Position numbers and translations under genes: made by a program. A stretch of 64,000 bases of DNA, taken from contig OX246739.1 in NCBI GenBank assembly GCA_945910005.1, positions 33,507,608 to 33,571,607 of the forward strand. Direction: 5' to 3'. Within the stretch, counting starts at the first letter, position 1, and every line of letters starts with the position of its first letter. The notes beneath the pieces are model-generated. The model saw only the letters and a list, made by a program, of their open reading frames with translations, made no database searches and had not been told where the DNA came from. This document shows positions 13,413-26,225 of the stretch, piece after piece. This DNA comes from Isoperla grammatica. Lineage: Eukaryota > Arthropoda > Insecta > Plecoptera > Perlodidae.

Positions 13413-16400
13413 ACTCTGTTGATTGCCCCGCTATGCCAACAATTAGATGTATATCCGTTGCCCGTGTCTCCCACGCAGACATTGATCAGCGTTCAGACAG
13501 TCCGATGGCGGCTTCCAGCTTCACAAAATGAAATAATAACCAAGAGAAAGGATGTGATAATCAAAGAGAGTTGTCGGAAGACTGTAAACACGAAGAGCAA
13601 ACTGTGTTCGCGATGAGATGTCTCGTGACCCCTCAATGCAGCTATATAGTCGGCTAGATCTACGGTACGGTATATGAAATCATAATAAGAGAGCTTAGTA
13701 AATACGCCAATCTAATTGAAATCAGGTCTATATTGGCGCTGGCTTGGTAAACACTTGACGCTCTCTGACAGACGGAGGTCGGACTGTAATCAATCGTATT
13801 CGCTGCTCGAAGAGTCGCTGATTCTCTGTCTTTGTGTTGCTGACTGACGGCGGGAATGAATGAAAGGATGCTCGGTTGTGTAGATAGGGTCGCACGGGGA
13901 GAGATGGATAAGTAACAAACATAAAATGAAACGTTCTGAGCGTATTATTAGGCTTAGAAATGTTTGTGGACACACACAAACACACAGAGTGAATTTTATA
14001 GAATGTATGTATATGTTTATTTGTACAGGAAAGATAAGATTCTTATACTAACCAAAGTTAAAAGTTCCAAAAACTTTAAGCATATTCGAACTTTCGATCT
14101 TCTTATAGCGATTATGTTAACTGTAAGGTATTATATATTTTTTTAAGTTCCATTTGTTTAAAATATTGTTATTAGTTAATTCAAATTACGCTTATTTTAT
14201 TATTTATTGTAATTTGAATAATTATGAGTAATTATGTAACGAGTGGTCTTCAAACCCTATAACACTATCCTTGGTGACGTTATTTTTTAAGCGATTTAAA
14301 ACGTGGTACCAGTTTCTTGTATTTATTAAAAAATCAGACTGATGATATCAATTTAATAACGAGTAACTGGAACAATGTCTGTATAGCTCATTTTTTTAAA
14401 CCTGCCCAACCCAGGTCAGTTATGTTTCTAGTCCATACACAACAGAATAGAGTAATTAATGCAACTATGGCCGGATAATGAACATCTCCATGAACACAGC
14501 CGTCAGATTATGAACAAAAGCTCCGAACGAAAATAGAAATTGTGTAACATATTTATTATGAACATAAAACAAGGTATAATAATTGAAACAATGGAAGAGA
14601 GAAAAACGAAGGAAGAAAACAAAACTAAATTATTGAACACACTGGTGAAACAACAGACTGTAACATAGCTAATAATCTAAAACAACGAGAATGTTATGAG
14701 GTTCACTTTATTTGTTGTTTTTCTTTTCAGTTATTTTCCAGCGATCAATTCAGACTGGCTAGCTGGCATGCAGACATGTGAATATACAAAAAAAAAAGTG
14801 TCTTCATATCGAAAAGTAAAATCACGTACAACCAGGGTACAATATTTGTGTCTATGTCTGTGTTGATGCAGCTTGCTATTCTAGAGACTAGACGACAAAT
14901 GAGAACAAGGGTCGATTTCTGAAACGTATGTTTTATATGAGGGATTTAAACCCACGTGACTATTGGTTCAAAATGGCTGGGGCCTGCGTCCCAACCACAT
15001 AAGGTAGGCAAATAGCTACAGAGAAATACAAAAGTGTCTATAGGAAGGTAGTAACATGCACTCATACAATGTATGTAAATATATAATATGTATACTGATT
15101 CTAGAACATATACAGTATACACCAATAGAGTGTATGTATTGAAGAATATTGTTTTGTATTAAATTTGCTGTGTAACAAATTAAAATATAATTACTAAAAT
15201 CAGTTAAAAAGTTATATATTATAAATGGTAATCGAAATTTACTTTTAAGGTACGCAGAGAACATGTGTTATTCAGCCTTTTTGATTACCTCTATTAAATC
15301 TATCACTCTGGTGATAAATCAGTACAGGGGAAAGAAGAGATTAATAAACTTTTCAATGCAATATAGAAGTTAAAAAGTGGGCTTAAGCAATCAACGTTTA
15401 TCTGTCAATAATAATTCAAACCAATCAACGTTAAATCGCATACTATCTAATAATTATAAAACAGTATAGAACTAGGCTATAAAATGAAAAACTTAATTAA
15501 ATTGTCAATCATAAAGATCGATCATCAAACGATAATCTTGTTTATGAAGGTCTACTTTGAAATGTGCGGGTGCGTAACAGACACCCGGAACCATGTATGT
15601 ATATATACATCAAGTGTCTACGATCATGAGTGAAACCCTCCACAGTCCACCAGATCTTTTCAATTAGTCAATAATGTAAAAGTTTTTTCCAACGTCTGCG
15701 TTGCGCCTTCCCTTCTCCCTGACGTATCCTTCTGTCATCTCTACGCTGCGTCTGCTAAAAGACTGTCACCTGCCTGCCTACGTCGTCTTCCTGTGAGGAT
15801 AACAGCCTATCCCACAGGAACAGTGTATTTCCTCCCGGTCCCGGGGGGGGGAGGGGGGGGGGGGGTGCAGTGATGACAACATTATGCAAAGTGCCCATAG
15901 AGAGTGGCTCTGTTGTTCTTATGGACATTTCAGGGGTGACACAATGGGCGAAGTAATTGTGTGCGAATATACACGGACTGTGTGAATGGTTTGAAATCAT
16001 TTAATATAATTTATATCGCCAAAATAAGAAAATACTTTTGCACATCTGGGTGGGGCTGGTCCAGGGTAGCTCTGCCTGTCGTAAGAGGCGAATAAAATGA
16101 CAATATCTTATGACCTAGATGTCGAGTAAGTCATAATTAACAACAAATTATGATGATAAGAAAAGAATAAGAATACAAAGAATACATAGATAAATTATCA
16201 AATTGTGTACATTTATAGCAATTGTATAAATCATCATGTAGGCATGTATCATGTATGTAACAATCACATGCTATTTTATTTCTACCATTACGCTTCAATA
16301 TAATTTGATAAATAATAATTTGAAGCTAAATATTATGATGTGAACCAGCAATCGGCACTGGTAGGTAGATATTCATAAACCTTCATAAACAATGACGCTT

Positions 16401-17477
16401 TCCAACGATTTTGACTTATTATAAGGTACGGTACAGCTAGCTGGTCGGCAAATAGTTTTGTCATTATTGTATTATGTTTATGTTTCATGTCGTTTTCATG
16501 TTGGAGTTTGTCATGTAGCTCGCCAACAATGTCAGTGACGTCACTTGAATATCAAGATAATATCAAGCATATGTACGTGTTGGATATGGTTCAAGTTCAA
16601 GTGTATATATAGAGTGTGAACAACATTGATGTTGAATATGAGATGCAGATCTTACCTTGATATACTACTGTATGTGTGTGGACAATGAATATCATAAAAT
16701 ATAGGCCTGCTCGTGACATTGAAATAAGCAATGACGTCAAAACGTTGGCGTGTTTGTTATTTTACCCTGTGTACTAAACACGAATACGGACGAATACAAT
16801 ATTAGCAACGGTTTGAAACTATTACAAAAATCAAAAATGTTATACATGAGAATGTTACTTTGCTTCAATAGTAATTTTATTTAAAAAAAAAATTGAAAAT
16901 TTTTATCGTGTAGAATGTGAATATGAATAGTGTAGAACGAACTCTAAAAATCAAAAAACAAAAATCAGTTTGTATTTAGAAATGTGTGTATGAATGCAAC
17001 TTTATAACAAAAAACAGTAAACTCTTTGTGTATGACGTACCCATATTTGCATTCTTGCAACTATTTTAAGCCAAGTATAAGTTCAAACGTCAGAATTCGT
17101 TGCTTGGACAGGGTAGCTCAAAACATTAAAACACAAGATATTTGTTTGTTGTAAAGGCGAAAGGAACTTTTCAATTTTTAAACAGCATACCATGACTGAA
17201 GAAACGGATTAACAGCATCGACACCCCCGTTTGTTTACAGTGTTAACTCCCTTAGATACGAGGGTTGCAGCAGCAATGTCGTGACGTCATTTATACTGAC
17301 TGTACACGTCGCGCAGTAGTTCCTCTGCTCACTACTATCCTTATACTATTCCACACTAACGGAAAAACAAAAAACATAAAATAGTGAAAATACTATAATT
17401 TGTTGATGGTTTATTATTGTTTATTGTATCATTTTTGCAAGGTTTATATTAACTACTTATGAGACCTACACCGGGGG
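13413..17477. other. AT-rich non-coding stretch
   Basis: No gene is supported. A 15843-15865 G-rich run interrupts it. A perfect TGACGTCA octamer occurs at about 16537. 'tgcctgtcgtaagaggcg' near 16073 looks like a repeat-derived word, but I cannot assign it. 14150-15480 is very AT-rich with no structure noted. Confidence 0.45.
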
Positions 17478-17810
17478 TCTAGGTTGCACCCCTGCTCTCT
17501 CAACCCAGCCTCAACCCACCCTCATTCGTATGTCTTGCCTAGGTTGGCGTCCCTACTAGTATGAGTCATCCTAGATTGTCACCCTCATTTGTGTCTTACC
17601 TAGGTGGCACCCCTGCTCTCCCAACCCAGCCTAGGTTGGCGCCCCTACTAGTATGAGTCATCCTAGATTGTCACCCTCATTCGTATGTCTTTGTCTAGGT
17701 GGCACCCCTGCTAGTATGAGTCATCCTAGATTATCACCCTCATTCGTATGTCTTGCCTAGGTGGCACCCCTGCTCTCTCAACCCAGCCTAGGTTGGCACC
17801 CCTGCTTCTA
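17478..17810. repeat. degenerate tandem repeat ('cctaggttggcacccct')
   Basis: Two interlaced motifs recur: 'cctaggttggcgcccctact' and 'tagtatgagtcatcctagat' followed by 'caccctcattcgtatgtctt'. The second motif occurs at about 17554, 17646 and 17711, so spacing is irregular (92 and 65 bp), consistent with a decaying array. No function is apparent. The plus-strand open frame that begins inside it (17748-18029) is not persuasive as a gene. Confidence 0.75.
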
Positions 17811-19492
17811 CATCATGTAACGCGGCGACGACAGAAACTACCGTGCTTAACATTTGCTATCCAAGTTTTAGGGTCCATTCTGGTCTGTGTCATTACTCGT
17901 TCATCATCCAGCCAAACACATGTCTATGATTTTATAGCACGGCTAGCGCTCTCAGTGAAGGGGGGGGCTCCTTTGGAACCTCGCGTAACAAATCGAGCAA
18001 AACCTGGCTGTGACAAGGCGACTACATGAATTATTCAGGTATTGTTCTAAACCCCCTCCTCACCCCCACCCCCACCCCCTATGATTCAAACAGCTTCGTG
18101 CTGCGGACAATATTAGCCATTTTGTGGCTCTGTGTATTGTCTGAATTACAGCCCCAGGACAAAGAACTTACACACGTTCTTACCTTTGTTTTACAAAACA
18201 AAATTACATCGAGTCATTCTGGCATTGTTCCTTTATGTTTGGCACAGTACACCCATATTGTTAGCGAGTCAGTGGCAATTTTCAGTCATGTCCTACTGGG
18301 AATTATTTCATAGTTATTTCCATGTTCACTAAGAGAGTAATGTAAATGTATTTTATGCATCATCCCCACGATGTAGCGTGTGATAACTTATGAATGAGCC
18401 ATTACATCGACGCGTTTGATTTCCGAACGAAAAGAAAGTCTTGTCAAGCGTTAGATCCAATTTTACATTTCCTTGGTGGTGTATTACTTCCACTATTGCG
18501 TTGAAAATTAAAATTTTGCCGTGACAACTTATGGTACCAAAAAAAGTGTAAATGCTGAAGTTTTTGATGTTTTTTCTATTTATATCAATTAGTTTGGAAA
18601 AATTTTTATGTGTACTTTTACAGTACGAATGTTTTCATCCGCCAGTACAAAACATATTTGTCCCCGCGGATGTAAAAGTATAATCTACACCAAGAAAATG
18701 TAATTCATATCAATTCTTCATTAAAGACGAGTAGCTATATACAAAGTTCACATTTCCCACTCTGTTTTTGTTTCCAGAAGTTGATACAACACAATTTGAC
18801 TGGGACATTTTAATTGAAAAAACTGTTTTGAACATATTTTGAAAATACCTTCTTTTAGTTCCACTTTTTGTATAAGTTCATTGTAATCGGTGTTTAAGAA
18901 AACTAAATTGATTCTTGTGGTTTTTGGCATCCTCGCATATTCTTGTAATATGCATCTCATTGTATTTTAGAATGCCTAAATAACTAAATAGATACTATAC
19001 GTTCGCATTTCGTAGCTTAAACCACCTAAACGTTTACCTCTTCAACACTTTACCTCGATATTTTCACTCACTATTAGAAACCACCATTGGACCATTTGGA
19101 CCAGTTGGACCATTATACTAAATTACTAAACCAACACAACATAAAGAGTGACAAATCCTGTAATCTCTAGGGCAACAGTCGTCCACTTGTTTTATCTATA
19201 TTTTATGACAGAATTGACAATGTTGTAACAAACTGCAACTCATGCGCGAAGGATGCTTCTTGGTTGGATCTTGGAGTTCCCACATTCCCAGATCCCTGGG
19301 GAACCTTGAGGGGCTGAGGGCAGGAAGCACACACTCAATATGTCCACATTTAACACAATTCTAATAAATTGTTAACAAAATCAAGAAATTTGGTTTTTTG
19401 GTTTCGATATTTACAAATTTGCTTTTGTCAACGAATTTTTAATTCAGTTCAGATTTCTTTGTGGTGTCGAAATGTCCATCACGCATATCTGG
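17811..19492. other. non-coding stretch
   Basis: Open frames of 66-95 codons occur on both strands (17748-18332 plus, 18748-18960 minus), but none shows a domain, splice context or consistent composition. I see nothing else. Confidence 0.4.
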
Positions 19493-19612
19493 TTGCATCT
19501 GGCAACATGGCGACATCACGTGACGTCACAACCCAGCGTGTCGCCTCGTCGTGTGTTGCATCTGGCAACATGGCTGACATCACATGACGTCACAACCCAG
19601 CGTGTCGCCTCG
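19493..19612. repeat. two-copy tandem repeat, 63 bp, each with TGACGTCA
   Basis: 'ttgcatctggcaacatgg' begins copies at 19493 and 19556, and each continues with 'gacatcac', a TGACGTCA palindrome (19521-19528 and 19585-19592) and 'acccagcgtgtcgcctcg'. The first copy also has CACGTG overlapping the octamer. TGACGTCA is the cAMP-response-element consensus bound by CREB/ATF proteins. The next candidate gene, on the opposite strand, ends at 20210. Confidence 0.75.
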
Positions 19613-20209
19613 GCGGTACAAAAAGCCGCGAAGCGAACTCCGCCGTGTTTACTTTATGCTCACGATAAAAATCATGAATTGCATCGACATCCAAGAATTC
19701 AATAAAAGAAAAGACAGCTGAATGGGAAACAGCGATCGAGCAAGAAGCCTTTAGAATATGATTTGCGAATAATAGATGTTCGCATACATATTATAGGAGC
19801 AGAGTAAATACGGATTAGGGGCTGACAAATGTGTGGTGGTTGCAATTGGTTATGCGTGGGGGATTAGGGACTGTAAACAGTTGTACACATCGCATTGAAG
19901 AATTCGGGACGGGCGTTAAGAGTGCTCGTCACAGCCGGAGTAAAAACTATGACACTTTCACGTTCACGTTAGTACATACATATAATACGCAATTTGAAAT
20001 CAGTGCTGGTCGCTATATTTTATCAAGGCCTAAACAATATTCTTCCAAAAAGGGACAAAAGCTTCACAATGTTCGAATGAAAACAGATCATTCCCATGAC
20101 ATAATATTTTAAATTGTGTGATTATTATAAGTCCATGGTCTGATTTTATGGAACCTAAACAAACAAAAAATAGATATTTTGTTCCCCTTTCTAAAGCACA
20201 AATTTACAT

Positions 20210-20680
20210 CTACTGAACAAGCATTTCAGAATTTGCATTTACAATCGCCTTTGTAAGATACGATCGAAAAACTTGAAAACGCTGCTCGCTTTTCAACTTC
20301 CTATATTCACTGTGCACTCTTAATCGTGGTTCATATTCGTACATGTTCAGTTTCGGTTTATGAAACATTTCATCCTCCCATTGAAGCGAGTTCCAAAGAT
20401 TATGGATGACCGTTTGATCCAAAGAATCAACAAGACCCATGCAGCAAGCAAGGGTCGGATATGTTGACATAGTGGAGCTGTGACCATCTGTCCATAGCTG
20501 CAAATCCAGGCTCACCAATAAATCACACGAAGACAAACATGGGGAATCTCAGTTCCCAGGCTGGCCGGGCAGAGCGCTGTTTATATCATTAACATCTCCG
20601 AGCGGGCGACACTGCCGCTGAAGATCATCCGAATCTAGCCAAACATCTTCTGCAGAATCCCGCGATTCATTAAGAGTCAT
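20210..20680 (-). CDS. unidentified small ORF interrupted by one in-frame TGA
   Basis: On the minus strand an ATG at 20680 (an in-frame TAA lies three codons upstream, so the start is defined) opens 43 codons up to a TGA at 20551-20549. The same frame then continues without a stop for 112 codons to TAG at 20210. The first part is acidic (motifs SRDSAEDVW and LDSDDLQ). The second is rich in charged and aromatic residues (LWTDGHSS, CCMGLVDSL, LNMYEYEPRL, SEYRKLKSEQRF). No splice pair that would remove the TGA is obvious. A TATA-like box lies about 85 bases upstream. It could be a young pseudogene, a readthrough or selenocysteine gene, a sequencing error or chance. I do not recognise the protein. 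Confidence 0.4.
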
Positions 20681-20760
20681 TCCCGTTTAATGACCAGACC
20701 GCTCGTATTTTTATTGCAGCTAAGAGAATAACCACAGCGGCGCCAGATGACGAAACTCCG

Positions 20761-20771
20761 CCCTTTTATTG
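20761..20771 (-). promoter_or_regulatory. TATA-like box for the 20.2-20.7 kb ORF
   Basis: On the minus strand CAATAAAAGGG is followed by GC-richer sequence and a TCATC initiator-like word about 30 bases downstream. The ATG follows about 80 bases after the box. That is the layout of a TATA-driven, short-leader gene, but the match is short. Confidence 0.35.
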
Positions 20772-22739
20772 TAAATTTCATCAACTTTTCAGGAACAGAC
20801 TCAGTCGTTTGTATATTTTAGAACTATAAAAGGCGAAATCCTTTAGGGAAGAGCATTTTAATTGGGTGTGTGGTAGTCGGGACGATTGTCCGAGTATCTT
20901 GGCCGTCCATCACATGGAGGGGGGGGGGTGAGGGGATGCGGTGCCGCTGACAGATATACACAAGCAAGATGAATGAGGTGGTAAGATCTGAGGGGCGCCA
21001 TAAGTCGCCACAAGTTGTCACCAGCGCTATCACCACACCACAGATAAGGGTTGTGCGCTATTGTAGAAGACCTCCGACTCGGACTGTGGAACTTGTGAAT
21101 GAAAATGATAATCTCTTCTCTGGATCAGGTCCCAAGTCAGTGACACACGAACCTGTTCGGAGCGAAGGTGTGTCCGTGTGCCCGTGTGGACGAGACGCTG
21201 GGCACTGCAACACGCTTACATATGCATTAACTGTCAAATACGCTCATAAAACGAGGACGAAATTAGCATCGAAACTGATATAACTCAGGAAAGAGGGTAA
21301 TTGCGTCGACAGCGAAACTACTCCGATCAGAAGGGATCGCGATATGGGAACGAAATATTGGACCTGAGATAGATACAATGATGTCGAAGTGGATCATTGT
21401 TTGATGCACGTCAACCAGAACCGACGTATCCGGTCCGGTACAGACGCGGCCAAAGAAATACAAAACACGCATCGTGGAAAATAATTATAATCGTATAAAT
21501 AATGATCCGTGTTTCCATTTTTTTACACTTTGCATAATTTGTCATCGTATTTGTCTGAACAAAGAAAAAATCCTGTTCCTTCGAGGACATTAATGATGTG
21601 AAATTAAACCCTTCACTCTATTGTGAAGATCTTTGAAATTGTATCACAAACAATCAACACGGCTTCATAGAAACGGACCCAATCTCGCTCATATCTTTTA
21701 ATACGAGAACTAATTATACCTTCCAGATATTAATTTGTACGCGTCATCCGTGACACATCGCAGTTTTGTCGGGTGAAATAATAAACCATCTAGGCATCAT
21801 TATACTTATTATCATAGCTAAGTAAATCCTGTCAACATTACCCTAATTGAACAAAGTACGCGGCCACCATCTTGTTAGGCGTGTAATTAGTGTCTTAATT
21901 GACTCAGTTCCTTCTTAGTTGTGGTCACGTGAACATTACTCGCCTCAACAGACCAGTGTAAGCTTAGACTTGTCGACAGAAAGTTGTTGTAGTACTCATA
22001 GTCAGTAGCACTATCCATCTTGATTAGGCCAGGCTAGAATATATGGATTTATTTATTTCTAACAAAATATTCATATTATCACTTACATGAACATGCTATT
22101 GTGAACTTTGACGCAATAGCAAATTTTGGTCGCAAACTGTTTGTCTGTTTACTGTTCTTCTTGTTATTGTGTTATACTGAGTGTCTGCACTGTTGAGTGT
22201 TTAGGTGTGAAGGAAACATGCAATAATCCAATAATTATCATATATTTACTAATTACATTTGAAGTATTTGATTTTGTTTATAACGAATAATGATGTACGA
22301 AACGTGTTGTTTGCATCTCTTATCTGTATCCTCATTTTAATTATTACGTTTTTAAAAATGCAACTTAATGAGTGCTGATGTTGCGATTAACTAGTAGATT
22401 TTTTTTTTTTTAGCTAATAATTATAATTTCAAAGTTTACTTTAAACTACATTAAATTTTCTACTTTACTACAATTAATCTCATTAATGTATTAATAAGAA
22501 ACATTAACAATCGTCATCCGCTCCGGCCATACAACCATTGTTCGTCGCTTCCTGCTTAGTCACACACACCTGTTCTTCTGTCATGTTATTTATTTAATTC
22601 CTTCTTTTTGGACCCATTCAATCTTATAAGTTCAGTCCAAGATCCACGTCCGATCGCTTTTCTTCTTACCCTCAATCGTTCACTATTATGTTATGTTACA
22701 AAAATGTGTCGTCAACTCAAAGGTATAGAATGTACAAAA
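20772..22739. other. non-coding stretch
   Basis: A 104-codon plus-strand frame (20969-21283, ATG start) and a 69-codon minus frame (21263-21472) are present, but neither has a recognisable motif. They are in a less AT-rich block (20800-21480) that could be regulatory or contain a lost exon. 21500-22739 is AT-rich without structure. Confidence 0.4.
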
Positions 22740-23006
22740 AAATAAATAAAATAAATAAATTCACATTTAGAGTCTACCCACTCAGTAAATAAACTGATTT
22801 GCAGTGGGGGACTTTAATTTAAAGTGACTTAACCAACCCTGTAGGCTTCGAACACCATCGACGAGTGAGCGATAACCAATCAAAGATCGATATTTCAAAT
22901 ACGAAACATATGAATCAGTGATTGGACAGTGCGAACACCTGTGGACAGATGCCAAAATCAACAAGGCCGATTCAGAACAACTTTGAATTTATTGAGTGCT
23001 TCGTTG
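22740..23006. mobile_element. fold-back element, copy 2 (internally deleted)
   Basis: This matches the element at 5908-6355 but lacks its right inverted arm. The left arm ('ttagagtctacccactcagt', 'gcagtgggggactt') is followed directly by the shared tail with 'gcgataaccaatcaaagatc' and 'ggccgattcagaacaacttt'. An AT-rich 'tattatatta' simple repeat follows at 23025-23080. Confidence 0.7.
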
Positions 23007-23873
23007 CTAGGAAATTAACATTTATATGATATTATTATTATATTATTTATTATATTATTATATTATATTATTTATATGAAATTAACATTATTCGCATTAT
23101 TTCATTAGCTATCCAACCCTCCAATCTGTCTTAGATACGAATTCATAAAACTTTATTAATCTCGAATTTAATCATCTCGGTTTGGTAACCATGCAACCAT
23201 ATGCAACCATATCAAGCATTACATACAAACTGCATGTTGGCGTCTACCATGCAGGTGCCATAGTTGTCACGGAACTTAACGTTCGACGAATTAAACCTGC
23301 CTCTATAGTAATTTACGTCCTATGTTTATTTCCAAGTTCATTTTCTCAAGACAGCCTCACTTCGTGATGCCAGCGCACTCGTTACATCCTTGCGGACAAG
23401 TAAAGTACTAAAATAATATATTCTTCTTGCATTCAATATATTCTTACCTACTCCACGCCCAAGGTTCGACCGCCCATGTGGGCAAACTATTATTGTAATT
23501 GTTCTGTCTGCATGTTACGACCATAAAGATGGCTAATTCTTATGCATCTACCTGGTAATATGCACTCACAAGTCACGGCACAAAACAACTGACTATACCG
23601 TGTTGTATACGTTGGTTTTTATTTTAGTATTTATTTTATTATTGTAATGTAATTAACTATAGGTGTTTGTGTTTTATGTGTTGTATTATATAAGCGCCAG
23701 TTACCTTGAACACACTGTCACACACTCTTGTGCGTTTCCTTTTCGAGCATCTCATAACCATTGAGTTTTGTAAGATAAGTGTTAAAAAAAAAGTAAGCAA
23801 ATAAATCTAGAAAGGCGTGTTTTTATTACTTTTGATTTAATTTATTCCACTTTCTTGTTAATTTGTGAGTCAG

Positions 23874-24056
23874 TGTAATTTGTCCCCAGTAAACTGACCC
23901 AGCGATATACTACGCCAATGTAAACTGCGCCAATATCAACCAGACCCAATAACCTTGGACTTTCGTGGGATATCAGACAGCTGGACAATTGACATTGGCG
24001 CAGTTTACATTGGCGTAGTATATCGCTGGGTAAGTCTATCGGGGGACAGATTACAT
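23874..24056. repeat. long inverted repeat (perfect 38-bp core arms)
   Basis: Positions 23897-23934 are the exact reverse complement of 23994-24031 (core 'acgccaatgtaaactgcgcc'). Pairing continues imperfectly outward to about 23874 and 24056, with 'tgtaatttgtcccc' against 'gggggacagattaca'. The loop is 59 bp. A transcript would fold into a hairpin of about 60 bp. It may be a tiny fold-back transposon, but I see no clear target duplication. Confidence 0.85.
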
Positions 24057-24336
24057 CATTACAGGGTCCCAATTTGTTGGTACCTTTTAGTCCAGAATAG
24101 CAGTTTTGGTTATGTGATAGCACTCGATTCAAGTCTAGTAATAATTTAGTATAAATACTCATCACAATTTGAATACACAGATCAAATTAAATTACATCAA
24201 ACTCAAATGAATTCGTGTGGTTGCCAAAATGATTGGGTATAGTTATCCCAACGTAGCTAGTCTTCTCTTATCCTTATATAAAATAGCCGAGCTCAATAAT
24301 ACAAACTTAAATTTCTACTTCCGTAGTTCGTACCCT

Positions 24337-24560
24337 CTACTTGAAACAGGTCTATTAGGAATACATTAAGTCCACGCGTTGGATACCTGAAAATTTTTTA
24401 CACAGCTGGCTTGACTAATAAGGCTTGTGCACTCTGCTAAGCGGAAGGTGCCTGTACGAATGTGTGAAAACAACGTCCGGAAACTATTTTCGTTGAAACA
24501 GCGTGCATAAAAGGGGCAGTAGAGTAGGATCTGACTTCGGTATGATACAGCTGAACGTTG
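24337..24560 (+). repeat. dispersed repeat family, copy B, with TATA-like box
   Basis: Longest plus-strand copy of the family also seen at 871-1047 (minus) and 49440-49622. It contains 'cataaaaggggcagtaga' around 24505-24523, almost identical in the third copy, followed by a 'gacttcggtatg' block shared in modified form and 'acgttgg'. The TATA-like box followed by conserved sequence looks promoter-like. No reading frame is associated. Confidence 0.7.
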
Positions 24561-24976
24561 GATAGTTGGTTTGGTATATAGTATACCATCAGATGTTTTC
24601 TTGCAAATCAGGTTCAGACCAACTACTGGACCATAGTAGATCTTAGTTTTTTGCCTCCATCCAACACAAAATTAATGTAGTAAGAATAATATAATACTGA
24701 ATGTTAAGAAGGTGTTGGACGCAAACTAACCCTTAAACATTCATCGATAACAGTTTCTTGGTGGGCAACATAAACAAACCATGTCTGGATGAGACTAGGG
24801 TCGCAATTAGTGGACATTGTCTCCGCGCCACGCGATGATCGTGCGTGTTGGTTCCAGCAGCCCGTTACAGGTGCACGATCTCTCATCTCGATAAGCCTCG
24901 GTGCCGGACAAGGCCGTCGTTATCGGGGATCAGGGCTGCGCGTCGCGGATGCGCGTGGGTCACCACAGGTGCTGGC

Positions 24977-25490
24977 ACACCCAGCCCATGTCGAACAAGA
25001 GTGAAGACGTGTCGCTTTCAATTAACACGCGCAAAAATACTGACGGCCCGGGGCGTCCACGCTCGGTACAGTCCCTGGCAGACTCATGGACATGCGGTAC
25101 AGTCCCTGGCAGACTCATAGACATGCGGTACAGTCCCTGGCAGACACATGGACACGCGGTACAGTCCCTGGCACACCCAGCCCATGTCGAACAAGAGTGA
25201 AGACGTGTCGCTTTCAATTAAAACGCGCAAAAATACTGACGGCCCGGGGCATCCACGCTCGGTACAGTCCCTGGCAGACTCATAAACACGCGGTACAGTC
25301 CCTGGCAGACATAGACACGCGGTACAGTCCCTGGCAGACATAGATACGTGGTACAGTCCCTGGCAGACTCATGGACACGCGGTACAGTCCCTGGCAGACT
25401 CATAGACACGCGGTACAGTCCCTGGCAGACTCATGGACATGCGGTACAGTCCCTGGCAGACTCATAGACTCGTGGTACAGTCCGGGACTA
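24977..25490. repeat. nested tandem repeat, 29-31 bp unit
   Basis: A unit of about 31 bp (variants of 29) built on 'cggtacagtccctggcagac' recurs roughly a dozen times between 25063 and 25490. A larger block beginning 'ccagcccatgtcgaacaaga' at 24981 is repeated 196 bp later at 25177, so the short array has itself been duplicated. Open frames on both strands across it are repeat artefacts. The block is GC-richer than its flanks. Confidence 0.9.
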
Positions 25491-26225
25491 CAACTATATG
25501 AATTTATTTTAATGTCCTTATTCATACTTTCGCATGATATAATTGACAGTTTCAGTTTCAAAATCTTGGCTCCAACTTGCGGTTTGTTGTTAAATAATCT
25601 AACAGTTTTAACTTTTTATTCATGCCCTTTGTGTTGATTTGCTATTAACCTCCTTCAAGACCTTTTCCCGCCTATCTTTCTCAGCCATCAGTGCGTTGGC
25701 CCTCTTTTAAGAAACACTGAGCATGTATTTTTTAAGAGGGGTTTAAACGATTGGTTTCAAATTTCAGAAATTGGAGAAGCTGGAATTCTGGTTGGATTCA
25801 GAAGATTAGTATGATGGGGAGATGGAGGAGAGGGTAGGAATGGGGGGAGGGAGGGGGTGCAAAGTTTAACAACCTGCATGATGTACTGTGTTTTCATTTT
25901 GAAGGAACCAGCTATAGTCTTCTACCAATGTATTATGGAGTATGGACATGGATTGGTAAGTCTGAATGTTCAACTGATGTTTACTTACTTTACTTTACTT
26001 TGAGCTTTACTTCTCATATCTGTGATCGATGCAGCTGACCAGTAGAAAGGTGATAACATGTGATTAAACACGCAGTGGTGCACTCAAGAGGGGGGGGGGG
26101 AGTTCCGGCTAGAGACCCCCCCCCCATTCCGATGATCCGAAAGTCTTACAATGTCAAGTCACATTACATTGTCAATGTTATAACGTGTTTATACTGTTGA
26201 TAATTCAAACTACGTTTTATAAACC
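25491..26225. other. non-coding flank of the retrotransposon, with a G/C hairpin
   Basis: No gene. 26090-26100 is 11 G and 26116-26125 is 10 C, separated by 15 bases, so the strand can fold on itself. 'cgcagtggtgcactcaagag' precedes the G run and resembles a hAT terminus. Confidence 0.5.
26222..26225. repeat. target site duplication, left (AACC)
   Basis: AACC directly before the 5' LTR is repeated directly after the 3' LTR at 37581-37584. If the terminal A of the 3' LTR is counted, the match is 5 bp (AAACC). Confidence 0.75.

Noticed and set aside
17748..18332. Three overlapping plus-strand frames (66-95 codons)
   Set aside because: The first starts inside a tandem repeat, composition is not protein-like and there is no motif.
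20969..21283. 104-codon plus-strand ORF with ATG
   Set aside because: Plausible length, but no motif, promoter or splice context and it is antisense-upstream of the better candidate at 20.2-20.7 kb.
24789..25409. Frames of 60-99 codons on both strands
   Set aside because: They follow the 29-31 bp tandem repeat and its duplication.
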